Positions 1-12,400 of a stretch of 64,000 nucleotides of DNA are shown here, piece by piece. The translations under genes were made by a program, and so were the position numbers. The DNA comes from Phytoseiulus persimilis (taxonomy: Eukaryota > Arthropoda > Arachnida > Mesostigmata > Phytoseiidae), in NCBI GenBank assembly GCA_037576195.1, contig CM075104.1, positions 9,058,775-9,122,774 of the forward strand, given 5' to 3'. Below the pieces are notes generated by a model. The model had not been told where the DNA came from. It ran no database searches and saw nothing but the letters and a program-made list of their open reading frames with translations. How positions within the stretch are numbered: the first letter of the stretch is position 1; the number at the start of each line of letters is the position of its first letter.

Positions 1-3000
1 GCCCGATATGAACCGAGATCGCATCTCTTGACAATGCTGTCAAACAGTGCAGAGTATGAACCCGGCAGTAGCGAGTCTCGCAACGAAGGTGAAGGGCAAA
101 AATGAGGAAGTTCCTCTGTTCTTGTCGCTCATTGATTTGTATCATAGATGTTCGCCTTCGCGCTCCGCTTTCCAATGAATTCAGCAGTGGAATCCCGCCG
201 ACGAGAAGATGGGTAACGACGAAAACTCACTCTTTCCAAAAATTGGAAACTGGGAGGGAAGCGCCCAGCTCAACACGAGAACTGTAAAAATGTTTGTCAC
301 AGCAGCAGCGAGTTGGCTAACGCATTCAAATCGTGAGAAAGGTCACACGCCTCATCTCCAAATCTTGAATCTCCATGAAGTCAGAGAAACGGCAACTTTG
401 GACCGATCGAAATTCAAATGTGAATAAGCCGGAATTGAATAATTCAAGCCCTGCACGAAAGGAACGGCCGACTAAGCGACCGAAATTCGGGAAGCAGAAT
501 TTTCAGAAATTTCTACGTAGCTAGGGTTAGGTGGGGGGTCGAGTTGTTCTCCGTATGAGAGGAGAGGGCATTTCGCTTCTCTTCGTTGACCGGGCAGCCT
601 CATTGCGGAACCATCGGAAGTTTGCGATTTCCCTCCGAGTTTAGAACCGATCGGGAGTAGCACTCTGGAAAGTAGCCGTCGATTCAGAAATCTGCGGCTT
701 CTGGGAAAAAAAAAAACGCGGAACTGGTTTCGAGAATGATTCCTCCTATCGCATCGATGCATTCAGTTTTGGAAAACAAAACGAAGCGGTATGAAAACTG
801 AGAAACGAGAGGAGAAGGCTAGCGAGAAGCATTCCAAAAGCTGTAAAAGGCATCGGATTGACAGCCGACAAGAATCGTCGGACAGGTGTTGTCGTGCTGC
901 TCTTAGCGATGGATGTTGTCCACTGTCAAATGGAGGAGCGTCCCTGAGTGACGAGATGCAAATCGCATTCCTTTTATCGGGACGCATTCTCCCAGAAGAC
1001 TGTTTCGGGTGCGATCTGTTCAGTGGTTGAAGTGTTTATAGCACCCTTCACGTAGACGAATTTCGAAGAATGGTGTCGCTGTATGCGCCTCCACTGTCGT
1101 AGTCAATCGTTGATGTTTCCAATCTGGCCGCTACCACTGTTCGTCGTCCGACTGCCCTTCGGTTACTATTTCACGCTCGCTACTGTATCACCCGGTCAGC
1201 CGTGAGAGCCTCGTTGTGACGGAACGAAGGGGAGGATGCGAGCACCATTTCTTCGAAGAACTCTTCCTCGACAAAAGGACTTGTCAACTCTTCATGATCC
1301 GACTGGATTTCATTGCGCCGCTGTCTCACGAGCGCCCTTATCGTTTCGGTTATGTCCATCACCGGAGCTCTCGGCTACAGTTCCTAGTGGACTTCCAGAA
1401 GCACATGACACATTTTTCCGATCATTTAATCCCAGGGCCTTGCTTCTTCTGCGTTTGCTCCGAGTCCGCCCCGAAAATCTTGGTGACTTCCCATCGTTTC
1501 CGAAGCGGTTTGTCCGAAAGCGGAGGACCGACGCAGTTATTCACGATCGCCAAGGACGTTTTATTCCCCGCTGAGGGAATGGACGGCTCCGACTCGGGAT
1601 GCAAGAAGCATCGATGACGAATAATCCATGGATTATCAATCAACACATCAATCTCTTTCGAAGACGTCGAAGTCGTTTAAATCTCCTCCACGACCGCTGG
1701 CTGACTGAAGCATTGCTGTCACGTCTCAAAAAGAAAGTCGTGCAGAACATCTGTACCCGGAAGAAACGATGAAGAAGTTGGAGTTCCGACGGAGCCGCCC
1801 TTTGATCACTCCGAATATTCGATTTCCCATCCAGCCCTCGAATAATTGCTCACCCCTTCTGCTCGTAGGATTTCCACTTACCGCTGTCCAACACCGATGT
1901 TGCCTCTGATCGGTTCGTGGCTCATCAGTTCCATCGCGCCCAGCTCCGTGTCAACGATTTCTAATCGATTCCACGTTGCCAGCTGAGGTATCGATTTCCA
2001 ACGTCGTGACTCTGAGATCTTTCCTGATGTTGATCGAGATTTCTCAGCGCGCTTTCGGTTTTTTCCCGGTCGGAATTCTAAAGCCGAACTTTCTTCTGTA
2101 TTCGGCTACCGCATCCCATTTTGCCGGCGTTGGGCCACACACCGCGTATTCTGGTGAGCGAGCATTTCAATTTTTCAGATTGCATATCGTTTCCATCTGG
2201 AACATATGTTTGTTTTTGGTATGATGACACGACGACGATAACAGCGGGACAAAGCAACTTTCCGTCCGAACCCTCATCATGGATTCCCTCTCGTCCTCTT
2301 CCGTTTTGAATTTTCTTCCCCGACTACAATCACCGCGCAATGAGTCGGCTTCATAATTTTTCAACCGTTTTCGCGTGCTATGAAAAATCAGATGACCCGA
2401 GATTAGAGCAAGATCGGATCCTGGAACAGCGTTTTCGCCCAAGAGAACGCTGCCGTCCGTACGCACGATGTGACGACGACGCGCGTGCGCGAGCACGGCT
2501 CTGCCGATAACGCAAAGTTCGCACGTCAGGTAGCTAATGCCCGAACAAAGCTCATATTTTGAACACTTCCGCGTCAAATTGTTTCGTTTTTTTTTGTTCG
2601 ATCTGATCGATGCAGGATCGAAGCTGTAGGATGCCGATAACGAGGGAGGTTGAAGTTTTCGGTGAACAGTTGAGAAGGTATGGATGGAATCGAAACGAAT
2701 GGGTTTCCATGGACGGGCAGATGCGTTCTATGGCGTCAAGATAACCGAAACCACTTTGTCCGATGTCAGTTTATTGTGAAGAGATGGAGATCGGCCCTAG
2801 TCGTGGAATTACTATCGATCGAGATCTAAATGCTTTTGCTGCCCCCATTTGAACTCGTTCGCGGTTTTTGTAACAAATCTGCTGTCCGCGAAACCATTGA
2901 GGGATATCATTGAGGCGCGGACTTCAGGGATGGCATTCTCTGGATTCACTGGATGCGAACGGCTTCTCCCGAGAAGAGTTCGAAGCTGGACTGGGGGTCG

Positions 3001-3880
3001 ATAATTCTCCGGCGTTTCCACTGAGAAGCGTTGTCACACGGCACTGGACGGCGTGACGCATGCGACCGCTTGGACGCTGCTTATTGAAGCTCTGCATGAA
3101 TCCCTGATGGACTGCAAACATCAGCGGCAAGTTCATCAGTGACAAGCCGACTAGACTCTAGATCTTAACAACGAGAAACGTGGCGTCTGTCGTTTCGTCG
3201 ACTACGTTGTTAGTCAAGTGCTTTTGTGAACGGCTATCTGCGTTGCGAACATCGCCAGCAACGATACGTAAACACGTTGCCCGGCTTCGAACCTTATGCT
3301 AGCCCGCGCTCGACTTCCACAAGCGATGGTGGGAGAGAATAGGAATTTATTTCCCTCTTAAGATTTCTGGAGCATTCCCGCTTTTATCTTGCCGTATCAT
3401 CGTTTTCCCAGGCTACTTAACTGGAAGCTCGGGTGCCTGCTGAAAAATCATCCCACGCTGGGATGGGTCGCCAAAGCCTTCTCATCCCTGAAATAGAGAT
3501 TGTAGGAACAACGATGGGTGACGCTGTAGCTGCGGAACCTGTCGGAAACATGGGAAGTTCAAGCTCGTCGATCAGATCGAGAGCAGCCGGATGATCACTT
3601 AGTGGAGGTTGCCACGTTTCGAAGGGTGCTGCGCGCTCTCCTTCAAACTTGCCGAATCATTCGGGCTGGCGTAGAATCACGGGAAGCTCCTTCAGGGTGT
3701 GTCAGATAACTCTGATTTCGTTTCTCTCACCGTTAGCGGTGTTTCTTCTGCTGAGCGGTCGCAGACGGGCCGCCCCAGGATGTAGCCTTCACGATTGAGC
3801 AGAAAGCTACGCCGCCACTTGGTATAGATTATTCATGAAAACATTGATCGAGCGACAGGTGCGATGAGGCGCTGTGAGAC
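1..3880. other. Gene-poor stretch, no confident gene
   Basis: No recognisable protein family, RNA gene or repeat array is seen here. Two minus-strand open stretches look somewhat protein-like: 1180-1359, which begins with an ATG (MDITET) directly after an in-frame stop and is acidic, and 1422-1646. Neither has a recognised motif or a phase-checked splice partner, so they are not called as genes. Confidence 0.4.
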
Positions 3881-4401
3881 CAAAAACGGGTGATTTCCGG
3901 ACCCGCATCAGGGACAATGAGATCAGCGGTAGAGTTCATCATATTTTTCCCTTTCATCCTTCTCGATGATTCCTTTTCGCTGTCTGCGACGTCCCGTGAC
4001 CACCTTCGTGAACACTGCTTGAAATCACGAACTTCTCAGAACACGGTTTTTGTTAGCAGTGTCCATTTGTGTGTGGAACGCAATTTTATTCATTTTCGAA
4101 ATTTTCGTGTTTTCTCTGCTACGCGAAGATTCAATATGGGGGACCCGAATGAGGGATCGCTCGATTTCGACCGCCCGTGGAGTGAAATGGACGATTGAGA
4201 AGATAGGGCAAGCCCAGGAAACTTCGATAAAGTTCTGAATAGCAACGATCGTCTCAATTCCCGATCGATCGCAACCTCAAAACCTTCCCAAGAAAAAGAG
4301 AGGGAAGATTATCAAAAGTTCTGACGATGCGTTGGTCTGCCACTGCTAGAGTGCCCGAATTTCGAATTCAAATCTGTCTCCCGACCACACATCCTCATCC
4401 A

Positions 4402-4842
4402 GCTCGCTGGTTCCGTTGGAATTGCACTTCTCGGAAGCGTTGTCGCCAATGTACTGAATCTTGCGCGAGGAGCCCAACCAGAAGAAGAGGGAGTAGAGCA
4501 ACAGAAAGGAAATAACCAAAATGGTGATTTTGTACCTACTTCCATTCCGAATGAGCTTCCGCGGGCAAAACCGAAAGCGCGCGGTTCCTCTGTCTTCACT
4601 GTGGACAAATGAAAGTCGAATAACGGGCTTGGATTCTTTCTCTTTTTTTTCGCAATTTTTCCCTGCGAGCCGAAGAGAAAAAGAAAAACACGGCCGCTGT
4701 AAGTGACAGTGTCGGTCATCTCAAGACTGCTCTTCCAGGGACCATCGGAAATATTCCGGAAAGTGTCTTTTCCGGTGCCGCCCCGTACGTTGAAACCATC
4801 GTGGAAGCAATCGAGCGCGAATCTTGGAAGTATACCCTTTGA
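4402..4842 (+). CDS. Probable last two exons of an unrecognised gene
   Basis: Two plus-strand open segments join cleanly. The first starts after a pyrimidine-rich acceptor ending in tcatccag (exon from 4402) and reads LAGSVGIALLGSVVANVLNL followed by an acidic Gln/Asn-rich stretch, to a donor at AATG|GTGATT (exon end 4521, phase 1). The second starts after gctcttccag (exon from 4741), completes the split Gly codon and reads TIGNIPESVFSG...YVETIVEAIERESWKYTL before a TGA. The first exon holds one hydrophobic helix of about 18 residues. A possible signal-peptide start at 3917 (MRSAVEFIIFFPFILL) lies upstream, but its link is not established. I do not recognise the family. The long ORF on the opposite strand (4312-4878) is read as its antisense shadow. 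Confidence 0.42.
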
Positions 4843-4849
4843 TGCGTTT

Positions 4850-7800
4850 GTCTCATCACTCAAAAGCATCCACAACAAAAGTTCTCTTTATTGACAATGA
4901 TCCGGATGGATTGGCTGGCGAGAACGTGTCTGTATACAGATGTGAAATTCTCGCTTCCGAAGATCCACTGGGATTGCCTGCATACCAGCATACTCCAGCC
5001 CGTGGCTGCATTCCCCGGCTCGCCTGCACTCCGTGTTTCCGGAGTGATATTTTTCGGCTCAACTTGCCAATAATCGGTCTCGAATACGCTTTGACCATGA
5101 TTTGACGAAGACCACTCAGTTGCCGAAGGAGCGTGAGGGGTAGGTTGCGAGGCGCTCTCGTGCGTAATCACAGCACAACTGAATATCGATGGGTTCTTAT
5201 TGCTCTCGCACCTCTCTCCACCAGCGTCAAATATCACGGTTTCATCAGCATGAGGGTGTGGCTGACCGAGAGACCAAACTGCTGGTCAACTTCCAGCACG
5301 ATCAATCGATATTCATACCAAGGAAGAGTGCTCGAACCTCACATCACATGCACCAGCGTATGATGTGGTCAAGGCCTGGCGGGCTCACCGCAAATGGAAA
5401 GAAAAAAAGAACGCGGGAATAAGTTCCCGTCGCTCCCCACGGGACGGCGTGGCTTTAATCCATCGTCGCTTCCTCTTTCGCTTTTATCTATCCCCTGTCC
5501 ACGGATCCCGACAGGCCATGGAAAATTCTGCCGGCGCAGAATCCGGCGAGGTTTCCGTACCTGTGGCGACAGTGGTCGCCCCCAAAAAAGTCGTGGAACT
5601 TCATCTAAACGAGTATCACACGCTTTCCCGTCCGTAGCGGCTCAGGGAACTTTCCCAACGGTGGGACGTTTTACGCCACATCGACTTCTTCTCGTTCGTG
5701 TGCCGTATTCAAGGAACAATGCCACCGCCGCGCGGCAAGCTGGGTGCGTTCCATGCATCGAAACGTAAGCGCCAGTCTCATGAAGCTGGATTCTTACCGC
5801 AGACCGAGTTCGAGTCCAGCTTGGAACGGGCATCATCCGCGACGTCGGGCCGCAAGCTGATCGTCTCTTTTCTCGGGACTTCGAACCGCGATCGGGCTTG
5901 CCTGAGTTCGATGTCGTAATTGATCTCGTGAATGGTTTGCGAAGTTGACTCAGCTTCAGATGCCTCGCTTGAGTACGTGTGCTGTGACAACGGGCTCTTT
6001 ATCCATTGGTAGCTGAGAATTTCAGGCTGAAGTTTAAGAGCAATGTAAGAAAACGAAGAAGAAACAGTTGTTCACTGTTGTGGGGGTCTATTTTTTGTTC
6101 AACTCGCTGTTGTTGCGTTCTCCTTGCCGCCGCCGCCGCCAACGCCGACAGGGCTGCGGCAGCGTTTGGCCGAAGCGGCAGCAGAAGCACAGGCACCGTG
6201 TTCGGACACAGCACAGAAGAAGGAGCGGGAAATTTCAAATGACAGCGCACAGAAGTGGCGATCAGCGATGCGTTAAAACGACACCACAGCCTCCTCACTT
6301 CAGTCAACTTCGGTGAGGCCAACTTCGTCCCCGGCTCCGACTTGTCTTTGACTTCAACTTTCGACTCCGGGTGTTTGCCAAACACAAGCAATGACTTTTC
6401 GAAACAGCCGACGTCTTGCTCGTTTTTCCCACATGAATCGATACTTAAGACGAATCCCACACTGCGGCGAGTGCAATTCAAGTTTCAGAGCAGTTTAACG
6501 TGCACACTTGATACTGGTGTTTCCAGGCTGTTTGCTCAACTCTTCGATCGCGCTCTCGGTGTCCTCATCGCTCTCGGTGTCCTCGCGAAAGTTGTCGTGT
6601 CATGGAACGAACAGATGTTGGCCCTGTAGAGCTTTCCGGGCCATCGACAAGATTTTTAGGTTAGGGTGTCGTTGTGCCGAATCCATGTTTGCCCGAGGCA
6701 GCCAATTCGACACCAAAATAATCTGCTGATCACTGCCGCTTCCGAAATCTCGAATCGCTAAGCCAACCGAGTGCTCTTCGGAGCACTCAGGTCCGAATCG
6801 AATTATGATGCGCTGATTAAAGGCTCCGCTAGTTCGAAGTTTCGTTTAACTCCGTGCCGGAGGGCCTGCTTGATGAGGGCACGTCGATCCGGGTGTTCCC
6901 ATTCCTCGATCAGGGCAGTTTAACAAGCTTTTCTTCCACTGAATTTTGGTTAAGAAGACTCTGCCACAAATCAGGCTTCCGAGCAAGAAGCGTCAGAATC
7001 GCAGAGAAAAATGGATGAGAAAGGGATCAGCTTGGATTAAAGCCCGAGGAGCTCCGGGTTTGTGTTTGCTTGGACGACGTTGACACATCAGTGTCGTGAT
7101 TCAACGGAATAACTTGTTGTTGCTGGTTTTCGCACTCTTGCGGCCGTCATGACAAGAAGATTTCTGTTCTGGGATGAACGATTCGCAAAAAGCTTGTGTG
7201 GCGTTCAAGGTTCAGGAATTTTCACTTGCGTCCATTTCCATGTTGGAATTCCTCGTGCAGAACAGGACCGCGGAGATTGTCGAGTCATATTTCTGTTTCT
7301 CGGCTGAGCATGCTCGAAGCTCGACAAGCGGATATCGACATCGAGAGAAATCTGGGAGATTCGAAGCTGGTGGCTAACGTTTCGGACCCGTTCGGCAGTA
7401 GCGAACATGAGAGAAGCTCGGTCGGAGCCAAGTCAGGAGCCGGAATTGGAAGTCATGATCGACTTCGATTTTGAGCGGAATCGCTGAGTTGACAAAACAT
7501 GCCAATGAGCGGAAGAGTCGAGCAGGAAGGCCGGGTTGCGTACCGACATTCGAACCAGATGATTCGAATCAGCCGGAGAGGCTCATTCAAAGAAAGTTAT
7601 TCGTCGTTGATGGTCACGATTCCGGAGGCTTCCAAAACATCCAGCTCATCTGGACAACTTGCCCGGAGCAATGCAAACAAGCCGAATCAGAGCAGCGGCA
7701 ATTGCTATCTTCATTCAGATCAAGCTTGGATCTCGCTCAGTGAGCGCCCCGTAATCCTCATCATCCCGACCTCACCGTCATCGTGATGAACTGTCACAAT

Positions 7801-9258
7801 TCGTTTCCTCCCCCTGCCCGCCTCCCCTCCTACAAACGTCAGTGAGTCACTCGCGGAGGGGACTCACATTAAGCTTCAGTGATGTTCGGATGAGAAAATC
7901 TGTTTCTCCCTGAAAGAATATGAAGCTTTCTCCGCTCTTTTTTCTGTCTTGAACATAATGAGTTTATGGAAACGGCAAACAAATGAAACCTCTGAGTTCG
8001 TATCGTCGCACGCTCCCTCTGTGGACGTCGACGACGGTGGGAATATGGGCGTCGAGCAGAAAATTGCCACAAGGGTGGGAAGATGAAGACAATGAAAGGA
8101 AGAAGGAGCTTCTCTTTTTGTGTTTCAAGTACCGTTTTAGAGTAATGGACCGTCGGGGAATCCAACCAAACTGACTTTGCTCGCTCAGATAGGGGAGCGC
8201 CTTTTTCCTGTCGGGGGAACGTGATCCCGAACTGTAAATAAATTCATTATCTTTTCGCACGTTATTCTAAAAAGCGCTGTATTCGTTGGATATCTCTGAG
8301 AACCTAGAGGGAACTCTGGATCACATCTTCGGCAACACTGTGTTTGAGCGGGGAGGATGCCGGTTAGACGGGAAAGGTGGCCAGAGATGGGGTCGGAGAA
8401 GTAACGCGTTGCTCCTCGTGGCTCACGTTCGAGACCAAACATTCTCTGAAAATAATCGGGGACGAATCGGAGACTACAATATCTTGCGTCAGTTGAAGGC
8501 ATGAGCGAGCAAAGTCTGAAAGAGGGGAGCTAATACGACGTCGGTCTACTCGGTTCAGTGGACATTAGAGAAGGCAAAAAGAGGCGAACTTTGAACAAAT
8601 ATTCACGGAGGTCCGACGAGGAAAAGGCATGAAGATGAAGTGACTTCCAAAATCAGGACTCACGGAATCCTCACTGAAGCTCAGAAATCAAATCAAAGTT
8701 TGTCCACAAACGACTATATTCGCGGATGTTTTCTTCTCTCACGAGACTCGATCCCTCGGGCTCGTCAGCGCCGGGAAGGAGACATTTTATGAGCTTTCCA
8801 AATTTTTCGAACGAAACATCCCGTCTCCGTTCCTTCGATTCGTATTTACTTTTTCTCAAACTTTCCTTCTTTTTTTCTATCGATCAATCCCAGCTTTCTC
8901 GCTTCCAAGCGAGTCCATTTACCCGACTTTCCATCACGTTTTTCCCTCCTAAGAACTGACACAGCGACTGAAATTGAGTGAGAAAAATCATTATTTTTTA
9001 TTTTTCTTATGCATCTTCTGCGCGTCAATCTGATAGATTGTCCCGAGTTTACCTCAATAAATAGCGTGATGAGAAAAGCCGTCAAAGAACTCCGTCTGAG
9101 TCGTCCGAAGAGCGGGGAGACAGAGCCCTCTCATTCGAATGATTTCCCATACAGTCCACGACTGACCAAAATGAAGTAGAGTCGTCGCTTGGATTGTTCA
9201 TTGAATTCTGTGCGATTCAAAGTGGAGGGATTCAGGGCTGGGAACTGTTCAGAAAGGG
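4850..9258. other. Intergenic or intronic DNA with no supported gene
   Basis: Only scattered short ORFs of the length expected by chance occur here. A GCC/GCN-rich run near 6120-6180 is simple sequence. Plus-strand segments between 7174 and 7743 (for example 7471-7743) have protein-like composition but switch frame with no convincing splice sites; they may be a decayed gene. A tttatt at about 8998 would be a polyadenylation signal for the minus-strand candidate exon at 9259. Confidence 0.4.
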
Positions 9259-9480
9259 TTACTCAAGTAGCTCGCATTCCTCCTCGATCGGGATCTTGAC
9301 AGGATTGAAGAATGTTCCAGGGCGATTACTTGGAACAGCTTGGTAGTCTCCGAAGAAGACACCGAATGGAATGATTCGGGAGGCGGTGATGCGACACCCG
9401 TTGTGGTAGCCGACACCTTTTGATGGGTTTATAGATCTTAGAATTGTATAAAGTGCGAGCTCGATTGAAGACAATGGAAA
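9259..9480 (-). CDS. Candidate terminal exon, unknown secreted-type protein
   Basis: On the minus strand an open segment ends ...GVGYHNGCRITASRII, PFGVFFGDYQAVP, then FFNPVKIPIEEECELLE and a stop. The composition (aromatic- and Gly-rich, two Cys, acidic end) is unlike random frames nearby, and an AATAAA on the same strand follows about 260 bp downstream (near 9000). The upstream limit is uncertain: possible acceptors lie at ttctaag|ATC and tcaatcgag|CTC. No family is recognised and no upstream exon was joined with phase support, so this remains a candidate. Confidence 0.3.
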   Translation of the reverse strand, partial: FPLSSIELALYTILRSINPSKGVGYHNGCRITASRIIPFGVFFGDYQAVPSNRPGTFFNPVKIPIEEECELLE

Positions 9481-12400
9481 ATCCAAAATGGAGGGCTCTC
9501 TGTCTCATTCGTCAAAATCAAGCTATCAGAAGCGGCGAAATCAGAGACAGTGGCAGCGAAAGTGGTGGAAGGTAGTTCACGACGATCCGGGAGCAAGAAA
9601 TGTTTGATGGAGGCGTTCGTGCCGTCGAGAGAACTTCTCTTTTCCGAAAACAAGGAGCAGGTCTCCCCTATCATCATTACTATTATTTCCGTCATCACTT
9701 TCATCATCACGCTCGTCGCCGCTCCCAGCACCAGGATCATGGATGCCTCGTCATGGTCATCACGGATGCGTCCAACCGTTCAAGCTTGCTCGATTCGAGA
9801 ACAGAGCGGTCGACACCAACGGATCGAGAACGTGAAAGCTGACACTAAGCTCGCTGCTTTCATTGAGCAAGGATATCGGAACACTTTCTACCATGCCCTG
9901 CTCCGATTCAGCCGAAACGCCTCCGGCTCGCCGCCCCGACGAGCTTTGAGCGGCCGCTCAGGTTTGTGTAAATTTTCGGCGACCGCTATGCGTTGACAAG
10001 CACTCGAACAAGCGAGGTTTGTTCGACGCGACTGGTCCTCGAGAATGTCCCGAAGATTATCGGTGTTCACCGGGCCGCTGTTTGCGTAAAACGAGGAACC
10101 TCGAGCCTCGTTGAAAATGATCACTTGTTAAACAGTCGCCGCAGAGCACGCAGCGTCCGCTTCAGCGTGGAAAAATTATCTGTATTGTTGACGAGCGTTA
10201 GCGAAGCATTTGAATGTTCGGATCGACCGACCGCATTATTTGGTCGTGTGAAGATGCAATTTTTTGCTCGTCTCGTTCGCTCGCCAATCGTTGATCCGTT
10301 CCGTTTAAAAAACTATGGAATCTGAACGCGAACGGTCGGTAGCGGAATATGGTGAGTCCGCGGAGCCGAGTTCGGATATCAGCTGCACAGCTCGCCTGGA
10401 TCTTTGTAGCAGGTTGATTCTCTTCCGGGAAAGATCGGCATGGCGTTGGGAGCGCCGGACATGGACCTTTTTAATCGCAACGGTCCCGCAACTTCGAGGA
10501 GCATGAATACCGGCGATTGCACTTTCATGCGTCGTTTGCTGAAGCCGCCATGCCCGTCTAGGGAAAATATTAAGATTCTGGTGCTCGAATCTTGTCCATC
10601 GATATGAGCTGCTCCAGGCGAGCGAAGACAAGCGCCGAACCTGGCTCCGTGAATCCGCCCCCGCCTGGAACACAAAAATCTTGCACGGCACCAAGAATAT
10701 GAAGAAGCTAGAAAAGTGGAACCGAGGGACGGGCGAACGGACAAGACATACTTAGGAAGCGCTGCCAACTCGCGTGCCGCTCGCTCCTTCTTCCGACCGT
10801 TCATCCTCGTTTCGTTTTTGTTTTGTCTTTCCTCTTCATTTTAGTGAAAACTGATCTCCTCATAATCATCTCGCGTTTCCCCTGTCTGGCTTCTCGAACT
10901 GCGTTCCAGTTACATTCGACTTTCGCTTCTCACACGCGTTCAGCTGCGCATTTGCATTTTCGATCTCCGGAACGAATTCGTAAAACTCTGCTAAAATCGA
11001 AAACTGGAGTTTTTAGGTGCATACCCCTCAGTGGAGACCAGTTGAGTAAACCCATCTCATTCGTTCGGGGTCAGTGAAAACTCTCGGAGAGGAAGTTTAT
11101 CGGTTCTGCTGATCGACTGTGATTCACGATCGAGCGCGGAAACTTCGGAAGGTCAGGAGCGTTGCTCGAGAAAACGATTTTTTTGAGGTTCTCTATCTTG
11201 CACTGTGACGCTCTGTTGGGCGGTCTGTGTTTGAAAGCAAACTATCCGCAAATTTGAGGAGAAAAAAGATCCGCCACCGAAATCACAGCATTTCAGAAGC
11301 ACAAAAACTGAGCTGAGTGCATGCGAAATCTGGATCAAATTTCGCCATCAATTAAAACACGCTTCAGAGGTTCCGTCCGTTGTTCCCAGACTAGCTGCCC
11401 GCGGCATTTCACTTTCTGGAAACGAGAAGAGAACATCGGATCGGCTCGATTTCCCTCCCGGTAGCGGGCGAGCCGGAGGATTAACAAAAGCGTTCCTGTG
11501 AACTGATTCAGCCGAGGTCACGCCAGTACGTCGAGTTTTCGCGGAGACCTCAGGGAACTTCCCTGGAAGTTCTGGTTTTAGAGCTTCGTCGCTTCCATTC
11601 GTTCGGGTGCAGCTCCGATTCAACCTGTGCCGGAAACTGTTCTTTTGCATGAAAAGCATCTGCGTATCCATCGATTCCCCGAGTTTTGAAACGGAGCATC
11701 AATATTTCAAATGCTGAAAGGAGACAGGATCTGGCTTGCGGCAGCCGGGAAAAAAGTTTAAGCTGCGCAGGGAGAACGAAAGAGCGATTGAAATGCCCGT
11801 TGACAACAACCATCCGACCAAGAATATTCGGAAACTGCGGCCAAAACTCGCGGCGAATGAATCTGAACATAACGTGAGCTCATCATCGGACCGGCTGTCT
11901 GTCTTTCCGGCAGGCAGACAGAAACTCCGCTCGGAACCAGGCACCTAGTCATGGGAACCGTTGGTGAAAGTTGTGGACCACCGCAAACTCAACACACCAT
12001 CAGAGCGAGTGGGTGTGGTTGATGAGCGAGCAGATACACAGTCGGAATGAGAGACCAACTTACTGGTTGGGCGGCTGTTCCTTTCGGTCGTCAGAACAGA
12101 ACTTGGGTTCTAGATCAGGTTTTCCCAAGCGCGCTGCTTGTTGAAGTTGTCCAACAGAGTGATCGGCAGTCCTCCTCGTCATTGATTCTCATGCATCGTT
12201 CGGCCTTGTCTGGCAGCAATTGCTGACCGCGAATCTCATGTAGAGTTCGTCCCGCGTATTCTTCCCCTGGACGAAAGGCTGAGCGATTTTCCAGGATTCA
12301 TCACCCCTTAGGCGACATTCCTGGCCTGGCGTCCGATCCTTCCTCCGAGAGGGGAATCGAATCCCTCAACAAATCATGTCTGCGAAGCTTCCGGTGGTGC

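Noticed and set aside
4312..4878. 188-codon minus-strand ORF
   Set aside because: It covers both phase-matched plus-strand exons at 4402-4842, which read more like protein; treated as their shadow.
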